Notes under the pieces: model-generated
What the model saw: the letters and a program-made list of their open reading frames with translations, nothing else
The model's database searches: none
Told to the model about the DNA's origin: nothing
Shown: positions 50,765-63,091 of the stretch, in pieces
How positions within the stretch are numbered: position 1 is the stretch's first letter
How the letters are laid out: the number at the start of each line of letters is the position of its first letter
Assembly: GCA_020055645.1 (NCBI GenBank)
Contig: CM034547.1
Span: 43,726,409 to 43,790,408, forward strand
Length of the DNA stretch: 64,000 nt
Direction of reading: 5' to 3'
From: Tomocerus qinae
Taxonomy: Eukaryota; Arthropoda; Collembola; Entomobryomorpha; Tomoceridae
Made by a program: the position numbers and the translations under genes

Positions 50765-51146
50765 TGTAGTGTTTATAAGAAATGTAATGTACTATCTATA
50801 AGGGGAATACTATTGTACTATAATAATATAAGGTGCGACATGCGCACGGGGGAGACTGGCTGATTGTATCTGTTGAGCGGGTAGCGAAACAGAAAGGCAG
50901 AAAAGATAATGTAAAGTCAGTAGTTGAGATCAGTAGCAATGGGGACATTGGCGAGCTACTAGATCAGTCGTTTGGGTCTCGGTCTGCGAAGCAAGTCTGC
51001 ACCAAGATGGCAGAAATAAAGAGAGACAATTAAGAAGTACTGCAGATTGTCCGTCTATTCATTCCGTGGCATCTTCACCTGAATCATGCTTCTCCCGGCT
51101 ATCCCTATCTCTTATATCTCTACCTCTGGCTACCATCTTTATCACA
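50765..51146 (+). repeat. 3' LTR of LARD-like element
   Basis: This is a 382-bp copy identical by eye to 44960-45341, offset 5,805 bases. The AATAAA recurs at 51014-51019. Confidence 0.92.
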
Positions 51147-51150
51147 TATT
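51147..51150. repeat. target site duplication TATT (right)
   Basis: This matches 44956-44959 and marks the right insertion edge. Confidence 0.75.
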
Positions 51151-52319
51151 ACACTGCAGACTTAACACTACTGCATTACTGTAATCTCCCTCTGAACACT
51201 TGTGCAGATCATACAGGATATAAACCAGGATTGCATGTTTAGTACATATAGAGATAGTGCATAAATGTGGTAGATAGTAATACTAGATAGCGAGGGATAC
51301 AAATTTGCGATGTTATGTTTGTACATTGGTGAGTCGCAAAGATGAGTCACAAACTAAAGTGCACATTCGCAAATTGCATTACAAATATATTGCTGCTACG
51401 TGCAGGAATGAAATGTTTCGCGGTTGTATTTATAGCAGTCCCTTTCTATCCCACATTCTTCCTCCTCTAATGCATTTAATACCCTGAAGGAGGAATATTG
51501 CTACTAAATAAGCACGTTTCACTCTTCTGAACATGAAAAACCAACAGAAAAACTTGCAATTTGCAAATTCAGGACTTCTTTGAGAGAAACGAAGTATGTA
51601 TTTCTAGCAAAGAATTTTTTATGTCCAACTGAATGGGGATTTCTGGTATATCTTTTCAAATATGAATACAAAAAGTATCAATAAATATTTGCAACGGAGA
51701 TTATTATTCATACTAGCATACTCTTGGATGGATTACCTCATTAGGATCGATTTTATGTACATAAAATTGTGCTTGTGTATATATGTTGATCTGGGGTGTG
51801 TGTTAGTTTGCCGTAAGCCGATAAGCCGAGGAAGGTTTAATTTTAGAAAAGGACGAAGACGTCGGGCGCAGGTAGAAATTTCTGAGCAGGTAAAGAATAA
51901 GTTGCATAGGGTTTGTGAAAATGTTGTGCCCCCTTCTTGTGCTTGCCTAGCACTTGCTTCTCTTTCACATTGTATGGAGATACTATAATGTCTATGCGAC
52001 AGCAATGGTGTAATGTATGCATAAGTCAACCTATTTACAATGAATGTAAATGTGGATTTATATTTATTTAAATGTGTAAGCATAAATGGTAAATATCCAG
52101 TTGCTTTGTACACCATAGTTCACGCATATAGCATACTTGACAGTATACTTTACTAGAATTATTAGTTGCTATTTTGTAATATAATATGTATGGGAAAATG
52201 AGATCTTATATTGAATGAAAATTAATTATCAATGCAATGGAAAATACTGCATAAATTATAAGGATGCACAATCATAACTTTTAGCGCGCGTTGCTTTTGC
52301 TAACAAAGTTTGTAACCAC
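51151..52319. other. non-coding stretch right of the LARD-like element
   Basis: Two overlapping ORFs on opposite strands (51662-51988 plus, 51733-52116 minus) are each about 110-125 codons. Neither has a domain, signal or splice context, and each is the shadow of the other; I leave both uncalled. Confidence 0.5.
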
Positions 52320-53136
52320 CACTGCGATTCTACCCATATTTCTTCTATTTTTGAGCAATTTCATAAACATTCAGATGGAAAGTGTAAAATTTTATTATTT
52401 AAAAGGAAAAAAGGTGGCAACTTGATAGTGTTTAACGATATAATATATAGAAATGCAAACAATAGCAAGATAGGAAATATCCAATACTGGAAATGCCAAT
52501 CTGGTTGTGAAGTTCGTGTAAAAACTAAAAATGATGTTTTAGTTAATGAAGGCAATCAGCGGAACCACACACATGGGCAACAAATAGTAGAAACTTAGAC
52601 TTAGAAGTGCTATTGAAATGGACCCATCTCAGTTACTTGAAAATTTATACAGGTATAAAAAAATTTTCTTCAACTATTAATGAAATACCCATTTTGAAAA
52701 CTTTTTATATCAATTTTGCCTTATGATTAACATTAAAAAAAGGAACTTGAAAAAATTCCTGTGGAAATGCGTCCAGAAATACCGCAATATTCTTCTCTAC
52801 GACACACTATGAACTGTTACAGACGTAACGTTCTACCTATAATGCCAAAAAACAGTTCAGAAATAAGATTTACTGAAACGCTGCGGTACACGAAGGATGG
52901 GGAAGATTTTGTTTTGTATGATGCCAATACTGAAGATCGTTTTTTGGTTGTCATTTTTATAACTTTATGAACTTTATTCCAAATATTAGCCTAATCAAAT
53001 AATTTATGCTTGTTTACTGTAGATTTTAGGAACAGAAGAAAATTTGAAATTACTTTGCAAATGTGACAAAATTTTTATGGATGGCACGTTTCAAACAATC
53101 CCTAGGCCTAGATACAAGAGACCCAAAAGCGATTAA
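52320..53136 (+). pseudogene. FLYWCH zinc finger plus MULE-type transposase remnant
   Basis: The first piece (open to TAG at 52598) has the FLYWCH pattern: LIVFNDIIYR, then YWKC at about 52485-52496, a second Cys in SGCEV, and the HTH pair (52566-52574). It then goes out of frame by one base; the shifted frame continues as LRSAIEMDPSQLLENLYR up to about 52651. A second piece, at about 52742-52938, reads IPVEMRPEIPQY...RRNVLPIMPKNSSEIRF...DGEDFVLYD, the segment between FLYWCH and the MULE transposase core in this protein type. A third piece (53023-53136), after an intron-like gap, reads GTEENLKLLCKCDKIFMDGTFQTIP, the start of the MULE core with its first Asp (FMDGTF), then hits a stop. The remaining catalytic part is absent, so this is a truncated remnant. 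It could be a Mutator-like element or a host gene derived from one. Confidence 0.7.
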
Positions 53137-53876
53137 AAAAGAGCTAAATATTTCCAATCTCAAGATTGATTACTCTCATAATGTTATAACATTAGAATAT
53201 TACATTCAAAAAATTGGTCTCTATGCTCCTAAAAAATGGGCAAAATGATTTTTTATACTTTCAAATAATTTCATCTTTATTATTTATTATTTTAGATATT
53301 TAACCTAGAGTTAACATAGATATATAGTTTAGCATAGTGAAGTAAATACTGACTTATTAAATTATTTTAGACTTTTTACCTACAGTTAGTAGTAGTTTAG
53401 CATATGTAGTGAATTAAATACTAAAGCAAAACCAAAAAATATATTTTCCACCATGTATATGCGTATTAGTATATTGTTTATTTATTCATTTAATTTAGTA
53501 GACTGATAAAAAGTAAACGAAGGTAAGAAATCAACCTATGTAATTCAATTATAGAAAATATAATTCTTTATGCCTGTAGAATATTATTGTATTATTATTA
53601 GCTGAAGTAGAATTTTTGGCAAATAAATATTACCACATTACCAGCAGTAATATATTGTTTGCAAACGTAATATTTTTGTTAATACAAAGCGATTTTATAA
53701 CACATACACCTTATAGGTTAGGTTATAGGTTCACCATTGAGTACTACATGCCTATGCATATATGCTACATTCACGCAAGTGGTTACTTGGCTGCCTAAAT
53801 ATTTGGAAGGGTCCCTAACATTTTCATCCACCCTAGGCGAGCACAACCATAAAAATAAACCCTTTCCTTCTCGCAG
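53137..53876. other. AT-rich spacer
   Basis: This is simple AT-rich DNA without a gene. Two TTAGG-containing words at about 53715-53730 resemble arthropod telomere repeats but are only two and imperfect. Confidence 0.5.
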
Positions 53877-54098
53877 ACGGTCAACTTCGACTTTAATTGG
53901 GATAATCCTCTTACTCCTTTTCTCAATGCGGCAGATCCTTGCAGACCCGTTGATCTGTATGGACAATGAAATCTACCTTGAAGTGGAGCACGGAGCCATA
54001 ATAGAATTCTGTAATACTACTTTGGGTTTAGAGAATCCGAGTCCGATGGAGATAAAAGGGTTATTTCCTTCCCAGTTTCATTCCAGCTTGACATTTCC
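53877..54098 (+). CDS. candidate exon: signal peptide and start of an Ig-like domain
   Basis: A strong polypyrimidine tract and acceptor (CCTTTCCTTCTCGCAG, ending at 53876) and a good donor (GTAGGT at 54099) frame 222 bases of higher GC. In the open frame it encodes RSTSTL, a hydrophobic run IGIILLLLFSM, a likely signal-peptidase site after QILA, then DPLICMDNEIYLEVEHGAIIEFCNTTLG. The LEVEHGAIIEFC part has the spacing of strands A'-B of an Ig domain with its first Cys, and NTT is a glycosylation sequon. Both fit a secreted or membrane receptor. The frame has no suitable ATG before the hydrophobic run, so the initiator would be in an upstream exon. I found no matching second half of the Ig domain downstream within the window. 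The protein family is not identified. Confidence 0.45.
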
Positions 54099-57000
54099 GT
54101 AGGTACTCTATAGACTTTTATTGCAAAGATATTTAGAGTAGGCGGAAGGAATGACTGACGTACGTGATCGTTTTGTCTTTTCATGACGACATGATAAACC
54201 CTTTATAGTTATTGAATTTGGTTTTCATGGGCTACTTTGGCTTTTCGATGGATAATTTGATGCAGTCAAAAACAAGAATCACCAACTAAACCACTTTACT
54301 ACCCAAACTCAACATGCAACCGACGGAATGGTAGAAGTGGATCTAACTGACTGACTGATTGGTTACCTCATAGCTTCATATATATGGGAGGCTATGGTCA
54401 CCTTTAGTCACTGTTTAACTATAACGAAGAAACCGTAGAGGGATCTGTAATTTAGTATAATAAGCAATTAAATATATATCTGAATTTATCTAAGTGGGTT
54501 TTTGAAGGTTAATGCAATTACAATTAATTTCCCAAAAAAGAATCAGTTCCTTCTAAGAGTACGTTGCTGTAACTTTTAGTTCCCCTGAATACTAATTACC
54601 GTTGCCAGCAAAATCTGCCTGTAAAAATGTTGATCATTTATATAGGGGAATCTCCCCTGGCCCACGTAGGTTGTGTACAATATTTTTGTGTCTTGTTGCT
54701 TTCAATTCTGTGCTGTCCAGTTCACATTTCTTTTATTGTGAGAAAAGTCCAGTCTGACGTAACGTGGTAAAGACAGTTTATTGTATTTGGGCAGCTCAAG
54801 GGGATCCCATCACACACACTCAAATTCACTCTGAGATTGAATGGAATGAGCTTGAAGGCATTATTGCATACATTTACTCCAGTATCAAGGATGCATGGCA
54901 GTGCATTAAGTATATTTTCCTGCCTGCAACTCGAAGACATAGATATATTTATATAAAAGTATCTGTATGAAGATTGGCAGGTTAGAGAAAGCAAAGGCGA
55001 AACGAACCGAAAAGCTTTCCTCTCCACTTTTGCTCGGAAATTCGGAGCAAATTTAATCTTTTTTCCTAATGTCTACTCATATGATAGCGTTAGCGGTGGA
55101 CGGTAACAATCTGGTATATGATCAACAGAAGATTGAATAGATAAGTATAAGATACATACGTAGGTATCCGTAATATTTATCTATCTATTAGAAGAAGGAA
55201 TTCTTGGAGAGTGTGTACACATAAATAAATGCAATATGTATTTCCTGACAAGAGGACAAGGGAAGGAGGAGGGTAGAAATCTAACAAGACTCTCCTGTGA
55301 GAGTCAAATCAGCAGCCTCTCATCTCTTGTCATGTCAAGTCATCCTCCATAATACGACCGAGAGGGAGAAAAAATAGAAAAAATAACGCATAGCTAACAT
55401 ACCATAAGTTTGGTTTGGTGAGTGAGTAAATATATAGTAAGTGTAATGTAGTAGTAAAGGAGAGAATAGAAATAACTAAACTACTGCCCGGGTGGGCTTG
55501 AGCCCCGAATCCGATTGGAATCGAATGAAATGGAATTGCTCAAATACTCCTGTACTATACTCAAGTTGCACTCTTTTTATCAGCCACCCAAATCAGGGAT
55601 GAGCTATACACGTGTGTAAAGCATTCCTACTACTTCCTATTCACACTGTATAGATACCAAATATATTAATGTACCTTTCTCCACTCGCTTTTCCCCACTT
55701 ATGATATAAATTCTATAACGGAGTAAAAGATCATTTCAGTTATATTTGTAGCCAGCAAAGTGAAAAGTCACAAACGTGAAAAATCCCGACAAAGAGGGAA
55801 AAAAGCGACAGAGAGATGAGACCGGAGGATTTAGCTCCATATAGATACCATAATATTGTATAAAACATCTGTGGATATTATATAGTGATATGTGATCTGA
55901 TCTACAGCGACAAGTTTATTTTCGGTAAAGATATAAGAAAAGATGAGCTCCAGATGAAAACTAACCAAAAACCAAAGCTCCCAACCGACCCTCCAACAAC
56001 AGATCATATTATTTGTTGGTTGCTACTTATTTGAAGTATTTTGCTCCTGTTATGTTGATCTCCCTACTCTGGTGAGTTCTAATATATGAAATCAACACAA
56101 TTCAATCCTATGATATATTTCTGTGGTTTTCAACCAAGTGCAGAGTGCCAATAAGTGTACATCGACACCGACAACTTGCTTCACTAATGTAACATCCCAC
56201 AAGGATTTAAAATCCTATTTTTTACTTTTCTCGTATGATCAAGAGAAAATAAGACTGATCACAGCTACTACTATATACTCCCACTTAGGCTTTATCTTTT
56301 TGCAAGAATCCCTGTCACTGGATGAACGGAATATCAGAAAACAAGTGAACTGCTTGGTTAGACTGAACTGAAACCTCTAATCCCTCAATCAATATGTTGT
56401 ATAAAAAACAATTCTATTCTCCGTATGACAAAGGGACTTGACGTAAAGTAGGATGAAACATGAAACATTCGCTTCGGTTACCTCTCCATGGCTATGGCTT
56501 CCCCAAACTAAAGAATAATAGGAAGTAGTGCACTACTTTAGTTGTGTAGGTAATATCTAGCTTTGTGTCATAGGTAAAGTAGTAACAGGAGCCGAGAGTT
56601 ATTTTGTCAAGTGAGTCAAGTAATAAAAAGGCAACTTAGTCAATGCATTGGATCATTCTACAATGGATATACAAATAATATCTAATATTTTCTTCTTTAT
56701 TACTTTCAGCAAAGTAACCGTAACGTAAAAAAAGAGAGGGAACCCCGTAGAAAGCAACCGAACAGAAGGGCATCCTTAATGTAATGTTCTATCTGTCTTC
56801 GCCCTGCTGTTGCTTCCGACCTCGATTTATGTGGTATGCTTATACACACATGAAATCACAGAGGTATAATATTAGCATAAGGATCATTATTCTCGGTTTT
56901 GCGGATTTTCAAACAGATATACAGAGAACCGATGACACGTCACCAAATCAAATCAGAAGAGTCGATAGGAAAATTTTCCCTCGTAGGGGGAATCCGTAAA

Positions 57001-60000
57001 AAATAAACAAATAAGGACAATCCAATGCAGTGCGTGATAATAATGCTTTTCTGATATTGTACAAGTCTTTTTGTATGAATTTGTTTTATTTCTTGTCAGA
57101 GCAGAGAATATTTAGCAATGTGTGTCGCTTGTCATGTCAGAAAATGCGGACAAGGGATGTTTACTCACTACATAACAAGGATTAGGGAGGATGGAATCCG
57201 TAGAAATATTTGACTGATTTAGTGTTGGTCCTATTAGCCTGTCCAACCCTGAGATGACATTAAAGTTTCTTATTGCTAATTTCATTGCTGCATTACTATT
57301 CTATTATTCCATTATGTCAGCCTTTAACTGGGAGGTTCGCTAAGATTAAGAAGGAGGACGTAACTACGTTAGTCATAAAAACTCCTAAAACCTACCAGTA
57401 AAGCTAAATGGAATGCATGAGTGCAGGAGAACAGTGTGGAGATTGTAGAATAATAAAGTAGAGCTTCGTACTTAAGTTAGAGTAATGGGTCATCACTTAT
57501 CTAATCTATTCTACCCATCTAACATTATGGCAATGTAAAAATGTACATTAATCGAATATTTCAGCCACTACTGTTCTCAGGTGCTTCTAACGTACTTCCC
57601 CGGTGAATTATTAATTGTAGTGCAAGATTTTAAATAAACCAACTATCTAATACATAACAACTTTATATATTAGATAATGATTTTATTTCGATGGATAAGC
57701 TATCATTATACTGAATTCCTTAAGAAACAGATACTAGCATAAATAGATAGCAACAATAACTTCCCATCATGCTCAGAATGATTCTCAGACATTTCGCTGT
57801 TTCCCAAATGGGAATTCGGCATTAATTAATAACAAAATGACAATTGACTGAGAATGTGCCTGTCTATATGGACGATACGGAAAAAGCGGAGGTTAGACAG
57901 TAAAACGAAGAAAATACAGATAGCTCTCGTTAAAAGTAACGAAAATATTTGGCTGGACTCTGTCATTAAGTTTGCTTTAGGGTCTTTTCTCAAGAGAGAA
58001 ATGAATCCTTTTTATTGTGCTGCGAACCACCTATAAAACTGTATTGGAATATGCATTATTCATTACTACATATAAGTACAGGTACAATGACTATACTTCT
58101 TTGTGGGTTCAATGTTAGAATTGTCTCACACATGTTTGTGCTTTGCTTATTCTATCTATGCTACTGTATTATCATGTACGCTACAGATAAATTGTTAAAC
58201 CTCATTTATTTCGAGAATTCATCGGTAAGTTTTATTAAAAGGTGGAATCAATGGATTGTTGTTAAATAGCCCTTTCTACAATTGATTACTTCAGCTGATC
58301 AATCAGCAAATCATTGCTACCACTTCACTTGAGGATGAAAACGAAAAAAAATTCATTAAGAAGGTATTAAAGCACTAACCTGTGAAAGTGAACCCCTTTC
58401 ATTCGGAGACCGACGATGATTCGATTGAAGGAAACACACTTCCAGCTTCACACCTTTCTAAATCTCTACCTGATATTTTTCTGCTTTGTTTGTAACAACG
58501 GATTTTCGGCATTTACAAAGAGGGACAACCACTCAGTTGGAACACAGATTAAGTAAATATATTGCCCTGTTGTGATCGGCTACCTATCGCGATCCAGCGC
58601 TTTGTGCAGTCGTAAGACATATTACATTTGACGTTAGAATTATTTTGACACAAATACACACAAGTGCATTGTAATCGATAGATCTACGCACAAAGATTTA
58701 GTACTATTGAGTATTCATGGAGCAAAACAAAATCTGTGAATTGGATGACAAATCGCCTGTGAACAAGAACCATCTCAATCCTTCTATTTCCGAGTCGCTG
58801 GAAAAAATATATTGGATTTTTTTCCGCACTTCTCACCTCACATTCTCACAATATCAATACAACCATCAGTTCTTTGTCCATTACAATAAATCTGAAAGGG
58901 AAGTTCCGTGATATTAGATTAGACTTCTGTATAGCGCAAGCACTTAACCTTACGCACGCAGATAGATATCAATCTAAATATCAAACTAAGTCAATCCACG
59001 ATTCTTACTGTTGAAACTACAAATGCTACTTGTGCTTGAAATTGAACTTGTGACATTACTATATTAAATACTCAGGAAGGCTGGACATATACTTTTTATC
59101 GTCCAGTCTTTTCGGCTAATTTATTGCAATAGTTAGGTATCTAGGATTAATTTTTGACGGTAAGGGACATCTTTTCTAAATCCGTCAATTATATCCCCAA
59201 AACTCTTTCAAGAAACTATCCACGAATTTTAAATTCCGTTCTAGGGATGCCGCAAGTCACTGCATCTCATTTCAAATAATTTTTGTGCTCACTTGTATGG
59301 ACCAATTCATGCTGTACTTAAATGTCCATAATTGTCCAAATAGCATGCAAATAATACATTTAATAGAGTACAACTAGGTGGTAATGGTTCTTTTACTGCA
59401 TACAGTTCATGGAATTGAATTACCGTTTATTATTCAATGTGCAATAAATGCTTCAAAAACTAGTTATACCAACATCACATAGATCTGACGCGTACACGTA
59501 TTCAAACTTATTGTAGTTGTAACACAATTCCTATTTCGTTGTGTAGCATGGTTAGCAACAACAACGAGCTAATGCCCATAAGTAGTGATTAGAGTGGCGA
59601 GCGTGGGTGGATGTGTCGGGTCGAGTGTCTTCTTTCGTTGATTTTGATTCAGTTGCAGAGATAGAAGAGCAAACTGTCAAATCAATAATAAATACATAAA
59701 TGAGGACGGAAAAGCGAAATAGTAGGCAGAAGAGGGCAAAAGAAGTAAAGGAGGGCGATTAGACTATTATGGCTGACTCTCATCTCTGTCTTTGATCATC
59801 TCTCAATGACTATCCATTATCTGCAGACACTCGAAACTTGTGCAACCTCTCCACTATCTTTTGTAGAAATGACAGATCAACGACGACTCTCGGTCTAACC
59901 GAAATTCGTTTACTTTTCTGTATCATATTATACTACTTTAGCACATTGCACCTACTTGTTACAGTCCCAATTCACATTATTGCAAAGCACAAGACGAACA

Positions 60001-62677
60001 TTATGACTGGCAGGAGGACGCCGTGATACGGTGCTGCATTTTTACAGTCATTCATTCATGAGCAGAGAGCAAAAACAGGAAATGGTCAGTGATTGATGAT
60101 ATTAGGAGAGCTCATTGTCAGATCAGAGATGAGATGACTTTCTGCTCCACTCTTAACACAACAGACTAGTACTATACACTTGTATCATTGATGGTGATCT
60201 GCCGACTGGAACTTTTCTCTTTTTTCTCTTTACAACCATGTCGTAATAATTATTGCCTTTTCTTCTTACGTCCAGTAGAACAGAAAGTTGAAGTCTACAC
60301 AACAAGAAGAATGATCTTTAGTAGCTGAATTCATAGACAAATGACATTCTGAGATTGACAAGAAAATGACGAAATATCTGCACAGTCAATACACTAAGTA
60401 CACATTGAAGTAACATCTCAGTAAAATTGACGTAACACCACATCCATCATGTTACTCATGACTCATGATTGTAATAACGACTTACAATTTACATTTAGCT
60501 TGCATTTCTGACCATGAAAGCAATAACCTATTTTAAGGTTATAAACTTTTAATTAATTATCTAATAAATATTTCGTAACTGGCGAACATTTTTCGATTTA
60601 CAGTATTATAATTTGTATTTGTCAAGACTTCATATTATTGGCTAGAGGAATCAACATCAATTTTAGAGATCTCCGACTTTGCCAGCAGTTCAATTAGTAA
60701 CTCACACAGTTCAGTGTTAAAGAAAAAATTGTATTGTGTGTATTAATATTTTCGGGCTGCACGCCCAGTCCGTAGTATCATGCCAGAGTTGACAGTTTAT
60801 ACACACTATAGTTTTGTTACGTTTATAGACGGGATTGTCATATTTATATAATCTAGTTCTTTAAGGTCCAGGCACACAGTTAGCATTGATCATTTTACGA
60901 ATTGTAAAGTGTAAAATGCTATTGAATATGACTAGGTGTTTGTAAATATAATAAAATAGGATGACATTTCGTTGCCTGAAAGAATTGTATGTTTGTTATA
61001 TATAGATACTACAAAATAGGGCAAGGGAAGCAAATAGAGCGTAGATGAGAGAACCTTGTGCACTCGACAGTCACATCACACGAAGCGTACTTGAGTCTAG
61101 TGTGAGTCAATTAAAGATAGCAATGCTAATATGGCACAAATAACTGACATCATTAACTGATCATAAATAAATGGGAGAAAAAGAATAATAGAATGACATA
61201 ATCCTTGTCGTCTATGATTAGGAGATATGAGAACCCTTTGCATATAGTTGAAGAATCATTAATACGCTCCTCTGTATGGATGACACCCTATGGGAAAATA
61301 TTAGTGGGACTAAAGGGTTAAATAATATAATGCTCATTTATTTGGCGTAACCCCAGTCTGATGTAGTTAAACATGCTTTCCTGTCATCGACTACAATTTA
61401 CAAATTCTATAAGTTAAGGACCAGGACAGTTTTAAAGAGTAAACACTCGTTTTGTAGTTTTACACACGATAGACATGGGCGAGAGGAGAAAAGAGTTAAC
61501 AAACTGCAAACTCATATTTCAAAGTTTGAAGTTTAAAATCACGTCCGGGTGCATCCTGTAGACGAAAGGCTTCGTTTTCCCATGTGAAGTCCTTTTATAC
61601 GTAATAAGTGTCTGTATTGTTGCAGAAGTGTGTATCATCCCATGGGTTTATGTGTATTATCATTTATTGTACACTCACCCTTGAAATTATTACAGGGCAC
61701 AGTACACTGCAAACACAATCAACAACAACAGATCGCATGGAGTGGGACTACTTATCTGCACTATTAGTAGTGGGATATGGTAGCAAGAACAATTAAACAC
61801 TGATGCAGACTCAAAACATATGCAAATTATCATTAGGTGGACTGAATTGTAGATCTCTATAATTTCCTGTACCAATACCTAGCATTTAGCTTAACCCTTT
61901 CAAAAGAATCAAAGGATAATTTATAGTTACGTGCCTAAATAGGTTAGGGACCTGTCTAATAGCTACCCGTTCCTAATATTTGGGTGGTTTGATTTCGTCG
62001 GTGGCATTATTCCATTCAAACTACTATTGACTAGGCCTTTCAGTGACGTAACCTACTATAACTCCAATACGATAATAGGGAACGTATTATTTCTTTCATT
62101 CTGTATTGAGTACTTCGGTATTTTTGTGATTGCATTGCACTATTGCCTCCTAGCTGTAAAATTGATCCTGATCTGCTTTGGTTTCGTCTGTGGGAAGCGT
62201 TATATTTTCTATTTACTGCCCGTCTCGCTAAAGGGTGAGCAAGGGTGAATTCCTATTATTATAGGCACAAACAACTCCGTGAAAAATAGCACCATTTATT
62301 ATTGATTGGGAAAACTATTATGTCTCATCATCATGATAGCCACGGCTTTAGGATATTCAATGCAAGTGCATCCGTGAACTATTCAACTTACCCTTCCTTC
62401 GTGTATTCGTGAATTGCATTGGCATCCTGTTTAAATTCTGGATTCTTGTGCCTTACAGTTCTCATGTAGGTATTCATTTCTAATAGAAATCCACCTATAT
62501 GCATTTTCTGTCAATAATAATGAAAACAGGGTTATTTTTACTTTTACTTATAATATTATCACTAAACACAGACGGTGATAGTACAGAAACATAAATTTCA
62601 TAATGAGTGAAGTTGCAATTGCAATACCTGCAAATTAGACATTTAGACAACGTAACTGCATTTGAAACATTTCTAGG
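54099..62677. other. non-coding stretch, possibly intron of a gene starting near 53.9 kb
   Basis: I could not find a convincing further exon. ORFs at 54722-55027 (minus), 54764-54970, 56123-56371 and 59838-60026 are short, mutually overlapping or motif-free. If the exon at 53877 is real, part of this may be intron. Confidence 0.5.
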
Positions 62678-63091
62678 TTAATAGTAGTAATTATTAGTAA
62701 ATTCACCAATATCATTAACACTGCGATCATAATTCCTTCCGTATAATTTGCACCTATCTGTATGTCTCATCTTACATCTACTTGATTCCCTACAAGCATC
62801 TATAGGCAAGTTACAACTTCCAAAATAGTAATATTGCACAATAATATCTGAAAGCAACAAAGGTGAATAGAAAGTCCTACAAAGTGACATAAAATAGTTA
62901 AAGGACTGTAAAACAGATGGCCGAAAGGTAGTTTTATTATGTTCACGGAGCTCAGAGACTTCACAATTCACTACACAACCCTCCACATCATATTTTCGGT
63001 AGCAGAATGAAAGCGGACTTTGTATAAATACACACCATGAATGTATGTACGGCAGTAAGTCCACAATGGTAAGCAGTGTTAACCATATCAT
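62678..63091 (-). CDS. candidate small secreted cysteine-rich protein
   Basis: This is a single 137-codon frame with a true ATG (63091-63089) and TAA stop. Residues 1-18 (MIWLTLLTIVDLLPYIHS) look like a signal peptide. The rest has nine cysteines at 20, 30, 39, 43, 71, 93, 100, 106 and 114, one N-linked sequon (NKT at 52-54) and a tyrosine/asparagine-rich C-terminus. Composition is more protein-like than that of the other ORFs of its size here. The odd cysteine number, lack of a close poly(A) signal (the nearest AATAAA on this strand is near 62294) and lack of any family match keep this tentative. It could be one exon of a larger gene or chance. Confidence 0.35.
   Translation of the reverse strand: MIWLTLLTIVDLLPYIHSWCVFIQSPLSFCYRKYDVEGCVVNCEVSELREHNKTTFRPSVLQSFNYFMSLCRTFYSPLLLSDIIVQYYYFGSCNLPIDACRESSRCKMRHTDRCKLYGRNYDRSVNDIGEFTNNYYY

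Larger units (their letters stand above)
44960..51146 (+). mobile_element. non-autonomous LTR retrotransposon (LARD-like), 6.2 kb, no gag or pol
   Basis: Two 382-bp direct repeats, identical by eye, begin TGTAGTG and end ATCACA, and are flanked by TATT. The 5,423-bp interior has no ORF over about 70 codons and no retroviral-type motif on either strand. Element orientation is inferred as plus: a purine-rich tract (50752-50762) abuts the right LTR, and a strong splice donor lies just inside the left LTR. The interior is strongly depleted of C on the plus strand. A short noncoding relative of a gypsy-type element, moved by proteins made elsewhere, is the best reading; the superfamily is unknown. 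An ordinary primer binding site is not seen at the left LTR edge. Identical LTRs mean recent insertion, so the lack of genes is probably a property of the family and not decay. Confidence 0.85.

Noticed and set aside
51662-52116. Overlapping plus (108 codons) and minus (127 codons) ORFs
   Set aside because: They are mirror shadows of the same bases and neither has supporting features.
53712-53732. TTAGG-like words resembling arthropod telomere repeats
   Set aside because: Only two imperfect copies; far too few to indicate a telomere or an interstitial array.
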